Shown here: one piece after another, positions 34,046 to 44,268 of the stretch
Position numbering within the stretch: the stretch's first letter is position 1
Layout: every line of letters begins with the position of its first letter
Position numbers and translations under genes: made by a program
Notes under the pieces: generated by a model
Seen by the model: only the letters and a program-made list of their open reading frames with translations
Told to the model about the DNA's origin: nothing
Databases searched by the model: none
Source of the DNA: CAMAVH01 sp036500145
Lineage (GTDB): Bacteria; Pseudomonadota; Alphaproteobacteria; SMXQ01
Direction of reading: 5' to 3'
Length of the DNA stretch: 64,000 bases
NCBI GenBank assembly: GCA_036500145.1
Contig: DASYCO010000012.1
Span: 3,283 to 67,282 of the forward strand

Positions 34046-35497
34046 TCATCTATTTTCACGCAGGGACTTCCAGGCATTCAAGGCCCGCGTCCGGCCTCCC
34101 TGATGCTCGACGATCGGCTTCGGATAGGTTTTGCCGAGGACCACTCCCGCCTCCTTCAGCATGGCCAGGCCGGCCGTCCAGGGCCTGTGGATGAAGGGCG
34201 CCGGCAGCTCGGCCAGCTCGGGCACCCATTCCGCGACATAGGCGCCTTGGGGGTCGAACTTCTCGCCCTGCAGCATCGGATTGAACACCCGGAAATAGGG
34301 TGCGGCGTCCGCCCCGCAGCCGGCGATCCACTGCCAGCTGGCCGCATTGTTGGCCAGGTCGGCGTCCACCAGGGTGTCCCAGAACCAAACCTCGCCCGCA
34401 TGCCAGGGCAGCAGCAGATGCTTCACCAGAAAGGAGCCGACGATCATCCGCACCCGGTTGTGCATCCAGCCCGTCTGCCAGAGCTGACGCATGCCGGCGT
34501 CGACGATGGGATAGCCGGTCCGGCCGCGCTGCCAGGCTGCCAGGGCCGCCGCATCCGTCCGCCAGGGCATGGCGGCGAAGCTCGCCTGCAGCGGGAGCTT
34601 GGGCAACTGCGCGAAGTGATAGAGCAGATGGGTCGAGAACTCGCGCCAGCCGATCTCGCGCAGAAAGCCGGCGGCGGAAGCGGCCGAGGTCTTGCCCGCG
34701 TCGGACAGCGCCTGCACCCGATGCCAGACCTGGCGCGGGGCGATCTCGCCGAAATGAAGATGGGGCGACAGACGCGAGCTGCCGTCCACGTCGGGCCGAT
34801 TGCGCATTTCGGCATAGTCGGCGAGCCCGTCGTCGAGGAACAGGCTGAGCCGATCCATGGCTCCTGCCTCGCCCGGCGTCCAAGCCTCGCGCAGGCCGCC
34901 GGCCCAGTCGGGTTTCGCCGGCAGCAGATTCCAGGACTCGAGCTTGTCGCCGGCGGGCCAGGCTTTCGGCGCGGCGAGGGTTTGGGGCGCTTTCCTCGGC
35001 ATGGCTGGCGCGGGAGCGGCAAGGCAGGCTTTCCAGAACGGCGTGAAGACCTTGTAAGGGCCACCTCCTCCCGTCTTCACCGTCCAGGGCTCGAAGAGCA
35101 GGCCGGCGTTGAAGCTTTCGGCGCGGATGCCGCGCGCGGCAATGCTCGACTTGATGGCCGTGTCGCGCGCAATGGCCCAAGGCTCGTAAAGGCGGTTCCA
35201 CAGCACCGCCTGCGCCCCCGTCTGCTCGATCAGCCTGTCCAGCGCATCGCTCGCGGCGCCTTTGCGCAGGATCAGGCGGCTGCCGCGCTGGCTCAGATCG
35301 GCGCCAAGGGCCGCAAGGCTCCGATGCAGCCACCAAAGACTGGCACCGCCCATCGCCCATTCGCCGGGCGCTTGCTCGTCGTGAACATAGACTGGAATGA
35401 CCGGCGCGCCCGATTCGACGGCGGCGGCCAAGGCCGGATTGTCGGCCAGGCGCAAATCCTGCCGGAACCAGACGATGATGGGAGACGCGGACAACAT
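34046..35497 (-). CDS. phrB: Deoxyribodipyrimidine photolyase (class I CPD type)
   Basis: A 483-residue DNA repair enzyme. The N-terminal antenna domain begins PIIVWFRQDLRLADNPAL, and the FAD-binding domain shows GRTGYPIVDAGMRQLWQTGWMHNRVRMIVGSFLVKHLLLPW and WFWDTLVDADLANNAASWQW, with the tryptophans needed for electron transfer. The C-terminal YFRVFNPMLQGEKFDP is the family hallmark. ATG 35497 is preferred over a TTG at 35527. It uses light to split cyclobutane dimers. Confidence 0.96.
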   Translation of the reverse strand: MLSASPIIVWFRQDLRLADNPALAAAVESGAPVIPVYVHDEQAPGEWAMGGASLWWLHRSLAALGADLSQRGSRLILRKGAASDALDRLIEQTGAQAVLWNRLYEPWAIARDTAIKSSIAARGIRAESFNAGLLFEPWTVKTGGGGPYKVFTPFWKACLAAPAPAMPRKAPQTLAAPKAWPAGDKLESWNLLPAKPDWAGGLREAWTPGEAGAMDRLSLFLDDGLADYAEMRNRPDVDGSSRLSPHLHFGEIAPRQVWHRVQALSDAGKTSAASAAGFLREIGWREFSTHLLYHFAQLPKLPLQASFAAMPWRTDAAALAAWQRGRTGYPIVDAGMRQLWQTGWMHNRVRMIVGSFLVKHLLLPWHAGEVWFWDTLVDADLANNAASWQWIAGCGADAAPYFRVFNPMLQGEKFDPQGAYVAEWVPELAELPAPFIHRPWTAGLAMLKEAGVVLGKTYPKPIVEHQGGRTRALNAWKSLRENR

Positions 35498-35540
35498 CGG
35501 CCGATTATGGCGACCGAGCCCCGGCAAGCCTTGTGGAATT

Positions 35541-36677
35541 TTAGAGGCCGAGTTTGGCTGCGACTGCGTCGGCGAGCGCCACCGACGAGGTGAGCCCCGG
35601 CGATTCGATGCCGTAGAGGTTCACCAGCCCGGCGACGCCATGGTCGGCCGGACCCTGGATGATGAAGTCGGCCTGGGTCTTGTCGCTCGGGCTCTGCACC
35701 TTGGGGCGGATGCCGGCATAGCCCGGCTGCAAGGCGCCGTCGGGCAGGCCGGGCCAGTAGGTGCGGATGGCGGCGTAGAAGCCGTCGCCCCGGCGCGGGT
35801 CCACCACATAGTCGAGCGGGTCGCCGTCCTTCACGTCGAGCCATTGGACGTCGGGGCCGAACTTGGCCTGCCCGGCCATGTCGAGGGTCAGGTGCACGCC
35901 GAGCCCCGCCACCTCCGGCGCCGGGTAGATCAGCCGCGTGAAGGGCGACCGCCCGGCCAGGGTGAAGTAGTTGCCCTTGCAGTAGTGGCTGGCCGGCACG
36001 CTGGCCGGCGGCAGGCCGGTTATGCGGCGCGCCAGCATCGGCGCCGTCAGGCCGGCGCTGTTGACCAGCAGCCGGCATTTCAGGCGCATGGGCGTGGCGC
36101 CGCCGACGTTCAGCAGGATGCCGTCGTCCTCCACCGCGCCGCCCTCGACCGGGCTGTTGAAGGCGATCACCGCCCCCCGCTCCTCCGCCTCGCCCTGGTA
36201 GGCGAGCATCAGGCCGTGGCTGTCGACGATGCCCGTCATCGGCGACGACAGCGCGCCGACGCAGGCCAGGGCCGGCTCCAGGGCCTTGGCCTCGGCGGCC
36301 TCGATCCAGTGGACCTCCGTCGCGCCATTGGCATGGGCCTTCTGGCGCAATCCCTCGAGGGCCGCCATCTGCGCCTCGTCGGCGGCGACGATCAGCTTGC
36401 CGCAGCGGCGGTGGCCGACGCCGCGGCTAGCGCAATAGTCGAACAGGCGGCGGCTGCCGGCGACGCAGAGCCGCGCCTTCAGGCTGTCCTTGGGATAGTA
36501 GATGCCGGCATGGATCACTTCGCTGTTGCGCGAGCTGGTGCCGGTGCCGATGGCGTCGGCAGCCTCCAGCACGATCACCTCGCGCCCTGCCAATGCCAAG
36601 GCGCGCGCCACGGCGAGGCCGACGACGCCCGCGCCGATCACCACCGCGTCGGCACGCTCGACAGGCGGCAAGCTCAT
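35541..36677 (-). CDS. FAD-dependent oxidoreductase, L-2-hydroxyglutarate oxidase (LhgO)-like
   Basis: A 378-residue flavoenzyme of the DAO family. The FAD motif VVIGAGVVGLAVARALA opens the protein, and SSRNSEVIHAGIYYPKDSLKARLCVAG matches LhgO, which oxidises L-2-hydroxyglutarate and passes electrons to quinones. It is probably membrane-associated without a membrane helix. The start ATG overlaps the stop of the lipid-kinase gene by four bases, so it is second in an operon with that gene, although no metabolic link is obvious. Confidence 0.86.
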   Translation of the reverse strand: MSLPPVERADAVVIGAGVVGLAVARALALAGREVIVLEAADAIGTGTSSRNSEVIHAGIYYPKDSLKARLCVAGSRRLFDYCASRGVGHRRCGKLIVAADEAQMAALEGLRQKAHANGATEVHWIEAAEAKALEPALACVGALSSPMTGIVDSHGLMLAYQGEAEERGAVIAFNSPVEGGAVEDDGILLNVGGATPMRLKCRLLVNSAGLTAPMLARRITGLPPASVPASHYCKGNYFTLAGRSPFTRLIYPAPEVAGLGVHLTLDMAGQAKFGPDVQWLDVKDGDPLDYVVDPRRGDGFYAAIRTYWPGLPDGALQPGYAGIRPKVQSPSDKTQADFIIQGPADHGVAGLVNLYGIESPGLTSSVALADAVAAKLGL

Positions 36678-37603
36678 GACGGGTAAAGCACCGAGATCGG
36701 CGTCGGCACGATCGACATGGCCGCTGGCAGGTAGGCGATGATGTCGCCGTCGCCCTGCACCGGCGCGCCCACGGGGCCTTCGATGCGAATGTCGCGCCCG
36801 CGCAGCAGCCGGATGTCCGACAGCTTGTGCAGGCAGCCAAGGCCGAGCGCCACGGCGTAGCGCACCACCGCCCAGCGGCCCGCCGACATGAACAGGCAGA
36901 CCTGGAAATCCGGGTCCGTCAGCCGCGCTTCGGGCGCGCAGACGAAGCGGCCGCCGTAGAAATGCCCCTTGGCGACGATGGCCGAGGCGCAGACGTAGCT
37001 CGTGCCGTCCACCGTCACCTTGAAAGCCGGAAAGGAATAGCTGAACAGCTCGACCAGCATGCGCCAGACATAGGCGCCCTTGCCGAGGCGGCGCTTGAGC
37101 TTCGCGCCGACGCCGGCCACCACGGCGGCGTCGAAGCCGACGCCGGCCATCAGCAGGAAGCGCCGGTCGTTGGCCTGGCCGAGAAAGATCTGCGTCGGCC
37201 GGCCCGCAGCCGCGGCGGCGGTGACGCGCGCTTCATCCGTGCCGAGGCCGATCTCATGGGCCAGCACGTTGGCGGTGCCGAACGGCAGCACGGCCATCGC
37301 CGGCGCGCGTTCCATGACATGCACGAGGCCGTTCGCCGCTTCGTTCAGCGTTCCGTCGCCGCCGGCCACCGCCAGCACGTCGAACTTGCCGCCGACTCCG
37401 CGCGCGATGCGCGTGGCGTCGGCCGGTCCCGTCGTCTCTTGCAGAGTGACGTCCCAGCCGCGCGTGCGTAGCGCCATCAGGATGGCGTCAAGGCGGCCGA
37501 TGCGCCGTCCCGCCGTCGGGTTGAAAACGAGGAGCATGCGACGCGCGGCGGGGTCGCCGTCGGCGTCCGGCATGGCGAGAGCGGTCGCGGCGGATTGACT
37601 CAT
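36674..37603 (-). CDS. Diacylglycerol kinase family lipid kinase (YegS/LCB5-like)
   Basis: A 309-residue DAGK-catalytic-domain protein: NPTAGRR near 28-34, the nucleotide loop GGDGTLNEAANG at 81-92 and LPFGTANVLAHEIGL after it. The C-terminal beta-sandwich (DFQVCLFMSAGRWAV) is also typical. The family phosphorylates diacylglycerol or related lipids. It is divergent from the PlcP-type gene, whose expected product is diacylglycerol, with the Pho box between them, so a joint role in lipid turnover is plausible. Confidence 0.88.
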   Translation of the reverse strand: MSQSAATALAMPDADGDPAARRMLLVFNPTAGRRIGRLDAILMALRTRGWDVTLQETTGPADATRIARGVGGKFDVLAVAGGDGTLNEAANGLVHVMERAPAMAVLPFGTANVLAHEIGLGTDEARVTAAAAAGRPTQIFLGQANDRRFLLMAGVGFDAAVVAGVGAKLKRRLGKGAYVWRMLVELFSYSFPAFKVTVDGTSYVCASAIVAKGHFYGGRFVCAPEARLTDPDFQVCLFMSAGRWAVVRYAVALGLGCLHKLSDIRLLRGRDIRIEGPVGAPVQGDGDIIAYLPAAMSIVPTPISVLYPS

Positions 37604-37643
37604 TTGCGGCGACCAAAAGAGTAGATCGAGAAATTCCGAAACG

Positions 37644-37661
37644 CTGTCATACGACGGTCAT
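37644..37661 (+). promoter_or_regulatory. Pho box (PhoB operator) before plcP-agt
   Basis: CTGTCAT (37644-37650), four bases, then CGGTCAT (37655-37661) gives the 7-4-7 Pho box with one mismatch from CTGTCAT repeats. Ten bases later lies TATGAA (37672-37677), a fair -10, which is the distance seen in PhoB-activated promoters without a good -35. It is about 90 bases upstream of ATG 37753. It could also serve the divergent lipid-kinase gene. PhoB control is inferred from the match. Confidence 0.72.
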
Positions 37662-37752
37662 CCACCAGATGTATGAAACAGACACTTTCTAAGCACAATA
37701 TTCATGTGCGGGCTAGTGAAAGCAGCGACCACTGAAATCAGGGGATAGGTGG

Positions 37753-38565
37753 ATGACCGCAATGACCTGGAATAACAAACGCTACCGAACGATCTGGATT
37801 TCGGACGTTCATCTCGGGACCCGCGGCTGCAAGGCAGAGCTGCTCCTCGACTTCCTGGGCCAGCACGACTGCGACAATCTCTACCTGATCGGCGACATCA
37901 TCGACGGATGGCGCCTCTCGAAGAACTGGTACTGGCCCGAAGCGCATAACGCGGTGTTCCAGAAAGTTCTCACCAAGGCCCGCGAGGGCACCAAGGTCAT
38001 CTACATCCCCGGCAATCACGACGAAATGGCGCGCGGCTACGACGGCCTGCAGTTCGGCGGCGTGACGCTGATGAAGGAAGCGATCCACGAAACCGCCGAC
38101 GGCAAGAAGCTGCTGCTGATCCACGGCGACGAATTCGACGGGATCGTTAAATACGCCAAGTGGCTCGCCTTCCTCGGCGACACTGCCTACAACATGGCGC
38201 TCTGGCTCAACAACTACTTCAACGCGATCCGCAAGCGGTTGGGCTATCCCTACTGGTCGCTCTCGGCCTACCTCAAGCGCAAGGTCAAGAACGCCGTCGA
38301 ATACATGAGCAACTACGAGCATGCGGTCGCCGAGGAAGCGAAGCGCCGCGGCGTCGACGGCGTGGTCTGCGGCCACATCCATCACGCGGAAATCCGCGAC
38401 ATCGAAGGCGTGCTCTACTGCAACGACGGCGACTGGGTCGAGAGCTGCACCGCGATGGTCGAGCATCCCGACGGCCGCCTCGAGATCATCCGCTGGGCCG
38501 AAGAGAGCTCCCTGCCCGTGCTGGTGGCCGCCCAGAAGTCCTCGAGCAAGGCGGAAGCCGCATGA
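37753..38565 (+). CDS. plcP: PlcP-type metallophosphoesterase (phospholipase C; LpxH-like annotation)
   Basis: A 270-residue calcineurin-fold hydrolase with all metal motifs: D18-x-H20 (SDVHLG), D48 (GDIIDGW), GNHD at 87-90, H124 (HGDEFD) and GHIHHAEI near 205. Databases often label it UDP-2,3-diacylglucosamine diphosphatase. However, its length, the WRLSKNWYWPEAHN stretch, the Pho box and the adjoining glycosyltransferase match PlcP, which removes head groups from phospholipids under phosphate starvation to release diacylglycerol. Overlaps the next gene by four bases. The LpxH-like alternative is not excluded. Confidence 0.72.
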   Translation: MTAMTWNNKRYRTIWISDVHLGTRGCKAELLLDFLGQHDCDNLYLIGDIIDGWRLSKNWYWPEAHNAVFQKVLTKAREGTKVIYIPGNHDEMARGYDGLQFGGVTLMKEAIHETADGKKLLLIHGDEFDGIVKYAKWLAFLGDTAYNMALWLNNYFNAIRKRLGYPYWSLSAYLKRKVKNAVEYMSNYEHAVAEEAKRRGVDGVVCGHIHHAEIRDIEGVLYCNDGDWVESCTAMVEHPDGRLEIIRWAEESSLPVLVAAQKSSSKAEAA

Positions 38566-39644
38566 GCGGCGACCTGCGCGACAAACGCTGGCGCATCCTC
38601 ATCGTCACCGACGCCTGGTATCCGCAGGTCAACGGCGTCGTGCGCACGCTCGACACCATCGGCGGCGAGATCCGCAAGATGGGCCACGACGTGCATTTCA
38701 TCACGCCGGACCTGTTCCGCAACGTCGCCTGCCCGACCTATCCTGAAATCCGCCTGGCAATCCTCCCCGGGCGCAAGCTCGCGCGCATGATCGACGGCCT
38801 GCAGCCCTGCGTCGTGCACGTCGCCACGGAAGGGCCGCTGGGCCTCGCCGCGCGCAACTACTGCCTGAAGAACAACCTGCCCTTCACCACGTCGTTTCAT
38901 ACGCGCTTTCCCGAATACATCGAGGCACGCGCGCATATTCCGGCGCGCTGGTTCTATCCGGCGATCAGCTGGTTTCACAACGCCGCCGCCTGCACCATGG
39001 TCGCGACCGACACGCTGCGCGACGACCTTGCCAGCAAGGGCTTCAAGAGCCTCGGCCTGTGGGGACGCGGCGTCGACGTCGAGCTGTTTCACCCGCGCGA
39101 CAAGGGCTTCCTCGCCGACACGCGCCCCGTCCTGCTCTATGTCGGGCGCGTGGCGGTGGAAAAGAACATCACCGACTTTCTCGACCTCGACGTGCCGGGC
39201 AGCAAGGTCGTCGTCGGCGACGGCCCGCAGCTCGCCAGCCTGAAGCGCAAATATCCCGACGTGCGGTTCGTCGGCTCGAAGGGCGGCGAGGAATTGGCGA
39301 GCTACTATGCGGCCGCCGACGTCTTCGTCTTCCCGAGCCGCACCGACACCTTCGGCAACGTGGTGCTCGAAGCGCTGGCCAGCGGCGTGCCGGTGGCGGC
39401 CTATCCGGTGCCCGGCCCCAAGGACGTGCTGCAAGGCGCGCCGGTCGGCGTGCTCGACGAGAACCTCGCCTATGCGGTGACCGAGGCGCTGAAGATTTCG
39501 CCGGACGCCTGCCGCGCCTTCGCGCTCAGCCAGTCCTGGCGCGCCAGCGCCGAGCAGTTCCTCTCGCATGTCGTGCCGTTCGAGACGACCTGGCCGGCTC
39601 AGCAGGCTCACGACATCAAGCGGTCTTTCGCCAAAACGCCTTGA
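38562..39644 (+). CDS. agt: GT4-type glycosyltransferase, probably Agt-like glycolipid synthase
   Basis: A 360-residue GT-B enzyme. The acceptor domain starts RILIVTDAWYPQVNGVVRTLDTIGGEIRKMGHDV, and the donor domain shows VGRVAVEKNI and PSRTDTFGNVVLEALASGVPVAAYPVPGP. In Agrobacterium, Rhodobacterales and Pelagibacter, a similar enzyme next to PlcP glycosylates diacylglycerol with UDP-glucose or UDP-glucuronate to give phosphorus-free lipids. The operon structure (ATGA overlap) and Pho box support that role. A mannosyltransferase role is the alternative. Its 3' end overlaps the convergent CHAD gene by 29 bases. Confidence 0.72.
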   Translation: MSGDLRDKRWRILIVTDAWYPQVNGVVRTLDTIGGEIRKMGHDVHFITPDLFRNVACPTYPEIRLAILPGRKLARMIDGLQPCVVHVATEGPLGLAARNYCLKNNLPFTTSFHTRFPEYIEARAHIPARWFYPAISWFHNAAACTMVATDTLRDDLASKGFKSLGLWGRGVDVELFHPRDKGFLADTRPVLLYVGRVAVEKNITDFLDLDVPGSKVVVGDGPQLASLKRKYPDVRFVGSKGGEELASYYAAADVFVFPSRTDTFGNVVLEALASGVPVAAYPVPGPKDVLQGAPVGVLDENLAYAVTEALKISPDACRAFALSQSWRASAEQFLSHVVPFETTWPAQQAHDIKRSFAKTP

Positions 39645-40737
39645 GGCCGGCGAATGCCGGCCAGACGTCCTTGAAGCGGCGCATGTCGTCGACGATGCGC
39701 GCCGTCTGGAATCCGACGGCCATGGCGATGGCCTGATCCAAAGAGCCGAACGGGGCGCCCCCCCTGCGCTCGTTCTCCGCGCCTTTGCGCGACGGGACCG
39801 ACGGCAGCGCCATCTGCGCCACCAGGCCACGCCCGACGACCGCATCCTGCAGCGAGCCAAGGCGGTCCTGCAGCGCGGCCAGCGTCTTGACGAAGCGGCG
39901 CGGGGGCTTGCCGCGATAGAGCGGCCGGAAGAACTCCGCGGCGTAGCGCAGATTCTTCGCCCGCAGGCGCAGGCGATGCATCTCCTCCTCGGCAAGATCG
40001 CGCCGCGCGCCCAAACGCGTCAGCTGGCGATGGCGCTTGCCGAGCAGCTTGGCCGCGAAGGCCGCGACCGGAGCCGAACGATCCGCCGACGCGGATCGCC
40101 TCTCCTCCAGGTTCATGGCATCGAGCCAGAGGCGAAAGCGCATCAGGAAGCGCGCATAGCGACGTTCGCTCAACGTCCGATGGACCAGAAGATAGGCGCG
40201 ACGGCGCGCGTCGAACGCCGCGTCACGCATCTCCGCCAAGCCGGGCTCGTCCGGCAGGCGCCGCAGCAGCGGCGCGACGGTCCCGAGCAGGAAGACGTCC
40301 CAGTCGCGCGCCGGGCCGAGCCGGCGCTGCAGCCATTTCAGCTCGCCGCGCAGGAAGGTGGCGGCTTCGCCGTCCAGCTGCGGCGCGAAGGCCGCGAGCA
40401 AGGCGCGCAGCCGGCGAATGGCAATGCGCATCTGATGGACCGCTTCCGGGTCTGCGCCAAAAAGGATCGCCCGCTCGTTCGCCGTCAGATGGTCCAATCC
40501 GCCGTGCGCCAGAGCGACGAAGGCCGCCCGCACGTTCATGTCGGCTTGCAGCGCGACCTTGTCGGCCTTTACCGCAGAGGCGGAAGTGGAGATGACGGGC
40601 GCGCCGCCGGGCAACGACAGGCCCTGGCCGCCGAGCCGCTTGCCATCGGATGCGGCGACAAGCGGCGCGCCGCGATCGCCCCACAGCGACAGCTGGCGCG
40701 GCGACGGTTCAGCCTGCAGGTTTCGGTCGACGGTCAT
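39616..40737 (-). CDS. CHAD domain-containing protein
   Basis: About 373 residues. After roughly 70 variable residues comes a CHAD region: DPEAVHQMRIAIRRLRALLAAFAPQL, WLQRRLGPARDWDVFL, and a second half with EEMHRLRLRAKNLRYAAEFF and LQDRLGSLQDAVVG. The conserved His and basic residues bind polyphosphate in characterised CHAD proteins. No CYTH domain is attached, unlike many relatives. I chose ATG 40737; ATG 40791 is also possible. Placed convergent to the phosphate-starvation operon, which fits a role in phosphate storage. Confidence 0.85.
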   Translation of the reverse strand: MTVDRNLQAEPSPRQLSLWGDRGAPLVAASDGKRLGGQGLSLPGGAPVISTSASAVKADKVALQADMNVRAAFVALAHGGLDHLTANERAILFGADPEAVHQMRIAIRRLRALLAAFAPQLDGEAATFLRGELKWLQRRLGPARDWDVFLLGTVAPLLRRLPDEPGLAEMRDAAFDARRRAYLLVHRTLSERRYARFLMRFRLWLDAMNLEERRSASADRSAPVAAFAAKLLGKRHRQLTRLGARRDLAEEEMHRLRLRAKNLRYAAEFFRPLYRGKPPRRFVKTLAALQDRLGSLQDAVVGRGLVAQMALPSVPSRKGAENERRGGAPFGSLDQAIAMAVGFQTARIVDDMRRFKDVWPAFAGLKAFWRKTA

Positions 40738-40830
40738 GGCACGCCCAACCACGGGAGATGGCAAGGAACCCGGTATGGAAGACTGGGCCATTCTACGAGC
40801 TTTTTTGCAAACCCGCTGACGAACTCGCGG

Positions 40831-41367
40831 TCAAAGGACTGCGATGAAGTCCATCTGCAGGAACAGGCCGTGCGGGACCTCCATGGGGTAGACCTTGCGG
40901 ACCGGACGGTCGTTCTCGTCCGGGAACATGGCGAGCCACTCCTTGTTGATGTGGGTTCGCTGCCCCATATCAGGCACGTAGAAGTTGATGCGCGCGATGC
41001 TGGCGGTGGTGCCGCCGGCCGCCTCGACGGTCTTGCGCAGGTTGACGAAGGCGTCGGCAATCTGCGTGGCCGGGTCCGGCGAGGCCACGTCGTTGACGTC
41101 CTGGCCGGCGATCGAGGCGGAAAACACCATGTTCGCCATGCGGATGCAGCTCGGCACCGGATTGCCGTGCTTGCGCCCGCCCGGGATATGGACGATCTCG
41201 CGCCGGATCGGCGTCCGGGCCGCCTTCGACGGCGTCTTGGAGCGCTTCGCAGCCTTCTTCCTGGCGGCAGGCTTGGCCCGTTTCGTCGGCTTCTTAGCCG
41301 TGCGGCTCCCGGTCTTGATCGTCGCCTTGACCGCTTTCGCCGCACGCTTCTTCGCTTGCTTCGCCAT
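40831..41367 (-). CDS. RidA/YjgF family protein with histone H1-like basic N-terminal tail
   Basis: A 178-residue protein. Residues 1-50 are a Lys/Ala/Arg-rich tail (MAKQAKKRAAKAVKATIK..., KKAAKRSKTPSKAAR), like bacterial histone H1-like proteins. Residues 55-178 are a Rid domain: MVFSASIAGQD, QIADAFVNLRKTVEAAGGTTASIARINFYV and a C-terminal RPVRKVYPMEVPHGLFLQMDFIAVL. RidA deaminates reactive enamines, but here the usual Arg region is PVRK rather than PARS, so activity is open. The tail could bind DNA or RNA. Divergent from typA. Confidence 0.85.
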   Translation of the reverse strand: MAKQAKKRAAKAVKATIKTGSRTAKKPTKRAKPAARKKAAKRSKTPSKAARTPIRREIVHIPGGRKHGNPVPSCIRMANMVFSASIAGQDVNDVASPDPATQIADAFVNLRKTVEAAGGTTASIARINFYVPDMGQRTHINKEWLAMFPDENDRPVRKVYPMEVPHGLFLQMDFIAVL

Positions 41368-41556
41368 GAGGGCCTCCCTGCCTGATCGTTACATGTTTCT
41401 TAAAATCGCCGTCCGGCGCAACTTCCGATCTGTTTTAGGCACAAAAACCGGCCGCTGGACAGGGCGGCCGCGCCGAAAAGCCCTTATCCACAGTCGGCCT
41501 TCCGTTTTGCCCATAAGGTAAGTATGTTGCGCCGCCGCATGTCCCACAGACCCCGT

Positions 41557-41565
41557 TTATATAAG
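41557..41565 (+). promoter_or_regulatory. Possible typA -10 element with very short leader
   Basis: TTATATAAG (41557-41565) contains two overlapping -10-like hexamers. It is only about 12 bases before the typA ATG at 41577, so transcripts starting from it would be almost leaderless. No good -35 is visible at the right spacing, so the call is weak. The remaining 41368-41556 gap should also hold the promoter of the RidA gene. Confidence 0.3.
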
Positions 41566-41576
41566 ACTCGAGCCCC

Positions 41577-43397
<1,821 letters not shown>

Positions 43398-43419
43398 TCG
43401 CGAGACGGCATTCGACATG

Positions 43420-43454
43420 AAAAAGGCCGGCGCTCAAAAAGCGCCGGCCTTTTT
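43420..43454 (+). terminator. Intrinsic terminator after typA
   Basis: GGCCGGCGCT (43425-43434), a five-base loop and AGCGCCGGCC (43440-43449) form a 10-bp stem flanked by AAAAA before and TTTTT after, 23 bases past the typA stop. This is a textbook terminator and could work in both directions. Confidence 0.92.
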
Positions 43455-43729
43455 ATTTGCCCGGCAGGCCCGGATCACATCCGCGACATGCTGCGCATGA
43501 CGCCGTTTCCAAGATGCTCCGCGCGGGGCCACAAGACCGGATTCCTAGTCCTCTCTAAGACATCACATCCCCGCAAAACCCGGAAATGCCAAGGCTTTCC
43601 GGCAGTCAGGCAGGGGTTTGCGCCCTTCCCCTGCCCCGTCAAATCGTTTAAAACCACTCTCAGTTGAGCTGCGGTTCCGTACCCTAGTCGTGCGCGGACC
43701 AACGCACCGGGGGACGGGGGATTCACGAC
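43455..43729. other. Intergenic region between typA terminator and GNAT gene
   Basis: Together with the terminator, this is the only gap over 300 bases (43398-43729). No convincing ORF, RNA gene or repeat is visible. CGTTTAAAACCAC near 43645-43657 is the most A/T-rich part, and TTGAGC at 43664-43669 could be a -35 element, but no good -10 follows at 16-18 bases. The promoter of the GNAT/TAXI genes should lie here. Nothing else is supported. Confidence 0.4.
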
Positions 43730-44251
43730 ATGACGCATCCGCAACGGATTGCGGCGGAAGCCATGAGCTTCCGGGCCGCCGTCGTGGCCGACATTCCCGC
43801 CCTGCAGCGCCTCTACGGCGAACTCATCCCCGACGAAGAGCCGACCGGCGACGACATGCAGGCGACGCTGGCGCGCATCCTCGCCGATCCCGACGACGGC
43901 GAGATCGTCGTCTGCGAGCTGGACGGCGAGGTCGTCGCCACCTGCCAGCTCATCGTCTACGACAACCTCGTCCGCACCCCTTACAAGAAGGCGATGATCG
44001 ATTCGGTCGTCGTCGAGGAAAGGTGCCGCCACCGCGGCATCGGCAGCGCCATGATGGCCTGGTCCCTCGAAGAGCTGCGCCGGCGCGGCTGCTCCAAGAT
44101 CATCGTGGCGACCGGCTTCACGCGCCGCGACGCGCACGAGATGTATTCCAAGCTCGGCTTCGAGCATTTCGGCCACAGCTTCATCATGACCTGCAAGGGC
44201 GAAGACGTGCCCGTCACGCTGCCGGGCCGCCGCCCGGCGCGGGTCAGCTGA
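43730..44251 (+). CDS. GNAT family N-acetyltransferase
   Basis: A 173-residue acetyltransferase. The acetyl-CoA motif RHRGIGSAMMAW follows the MIDSVVVEERCR strand, and the C-terminal GFTRRDAHEMYSKLGFEHFGHSF is typical. The substrate cannot be deduced. It lies 17 bases upstream of a TAXI binding-protein gene on the same strand, but a functional link is not evident. Confidence 0.88.
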   Translation: MTHPQRIAAEAMSFRAAVVADIPALQRLYGELIPDEEPTGDDMQATLARILADPDDGEIVVCELDGEVVATCQLIVYDNLVRTPYKKAMIDSVVVEERCRHRGIGSAMMAWSLEELRRRGCSKIIVATGFTRRDAHEMYSKLGFEHFGHSFIMTCKGEDVPVTLPGRRPARVS

Positions 44252-44268
44252 GTACAGGGTAAGGAACG

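Noticed and set aside
43455..43729. Small RNA or riboswitch in the 43.5-43.7 kb gap
   Set aside because: I could not find a stable, bounded structure with a promoter and terminator of its own; only general GC-rich pairing is visible.
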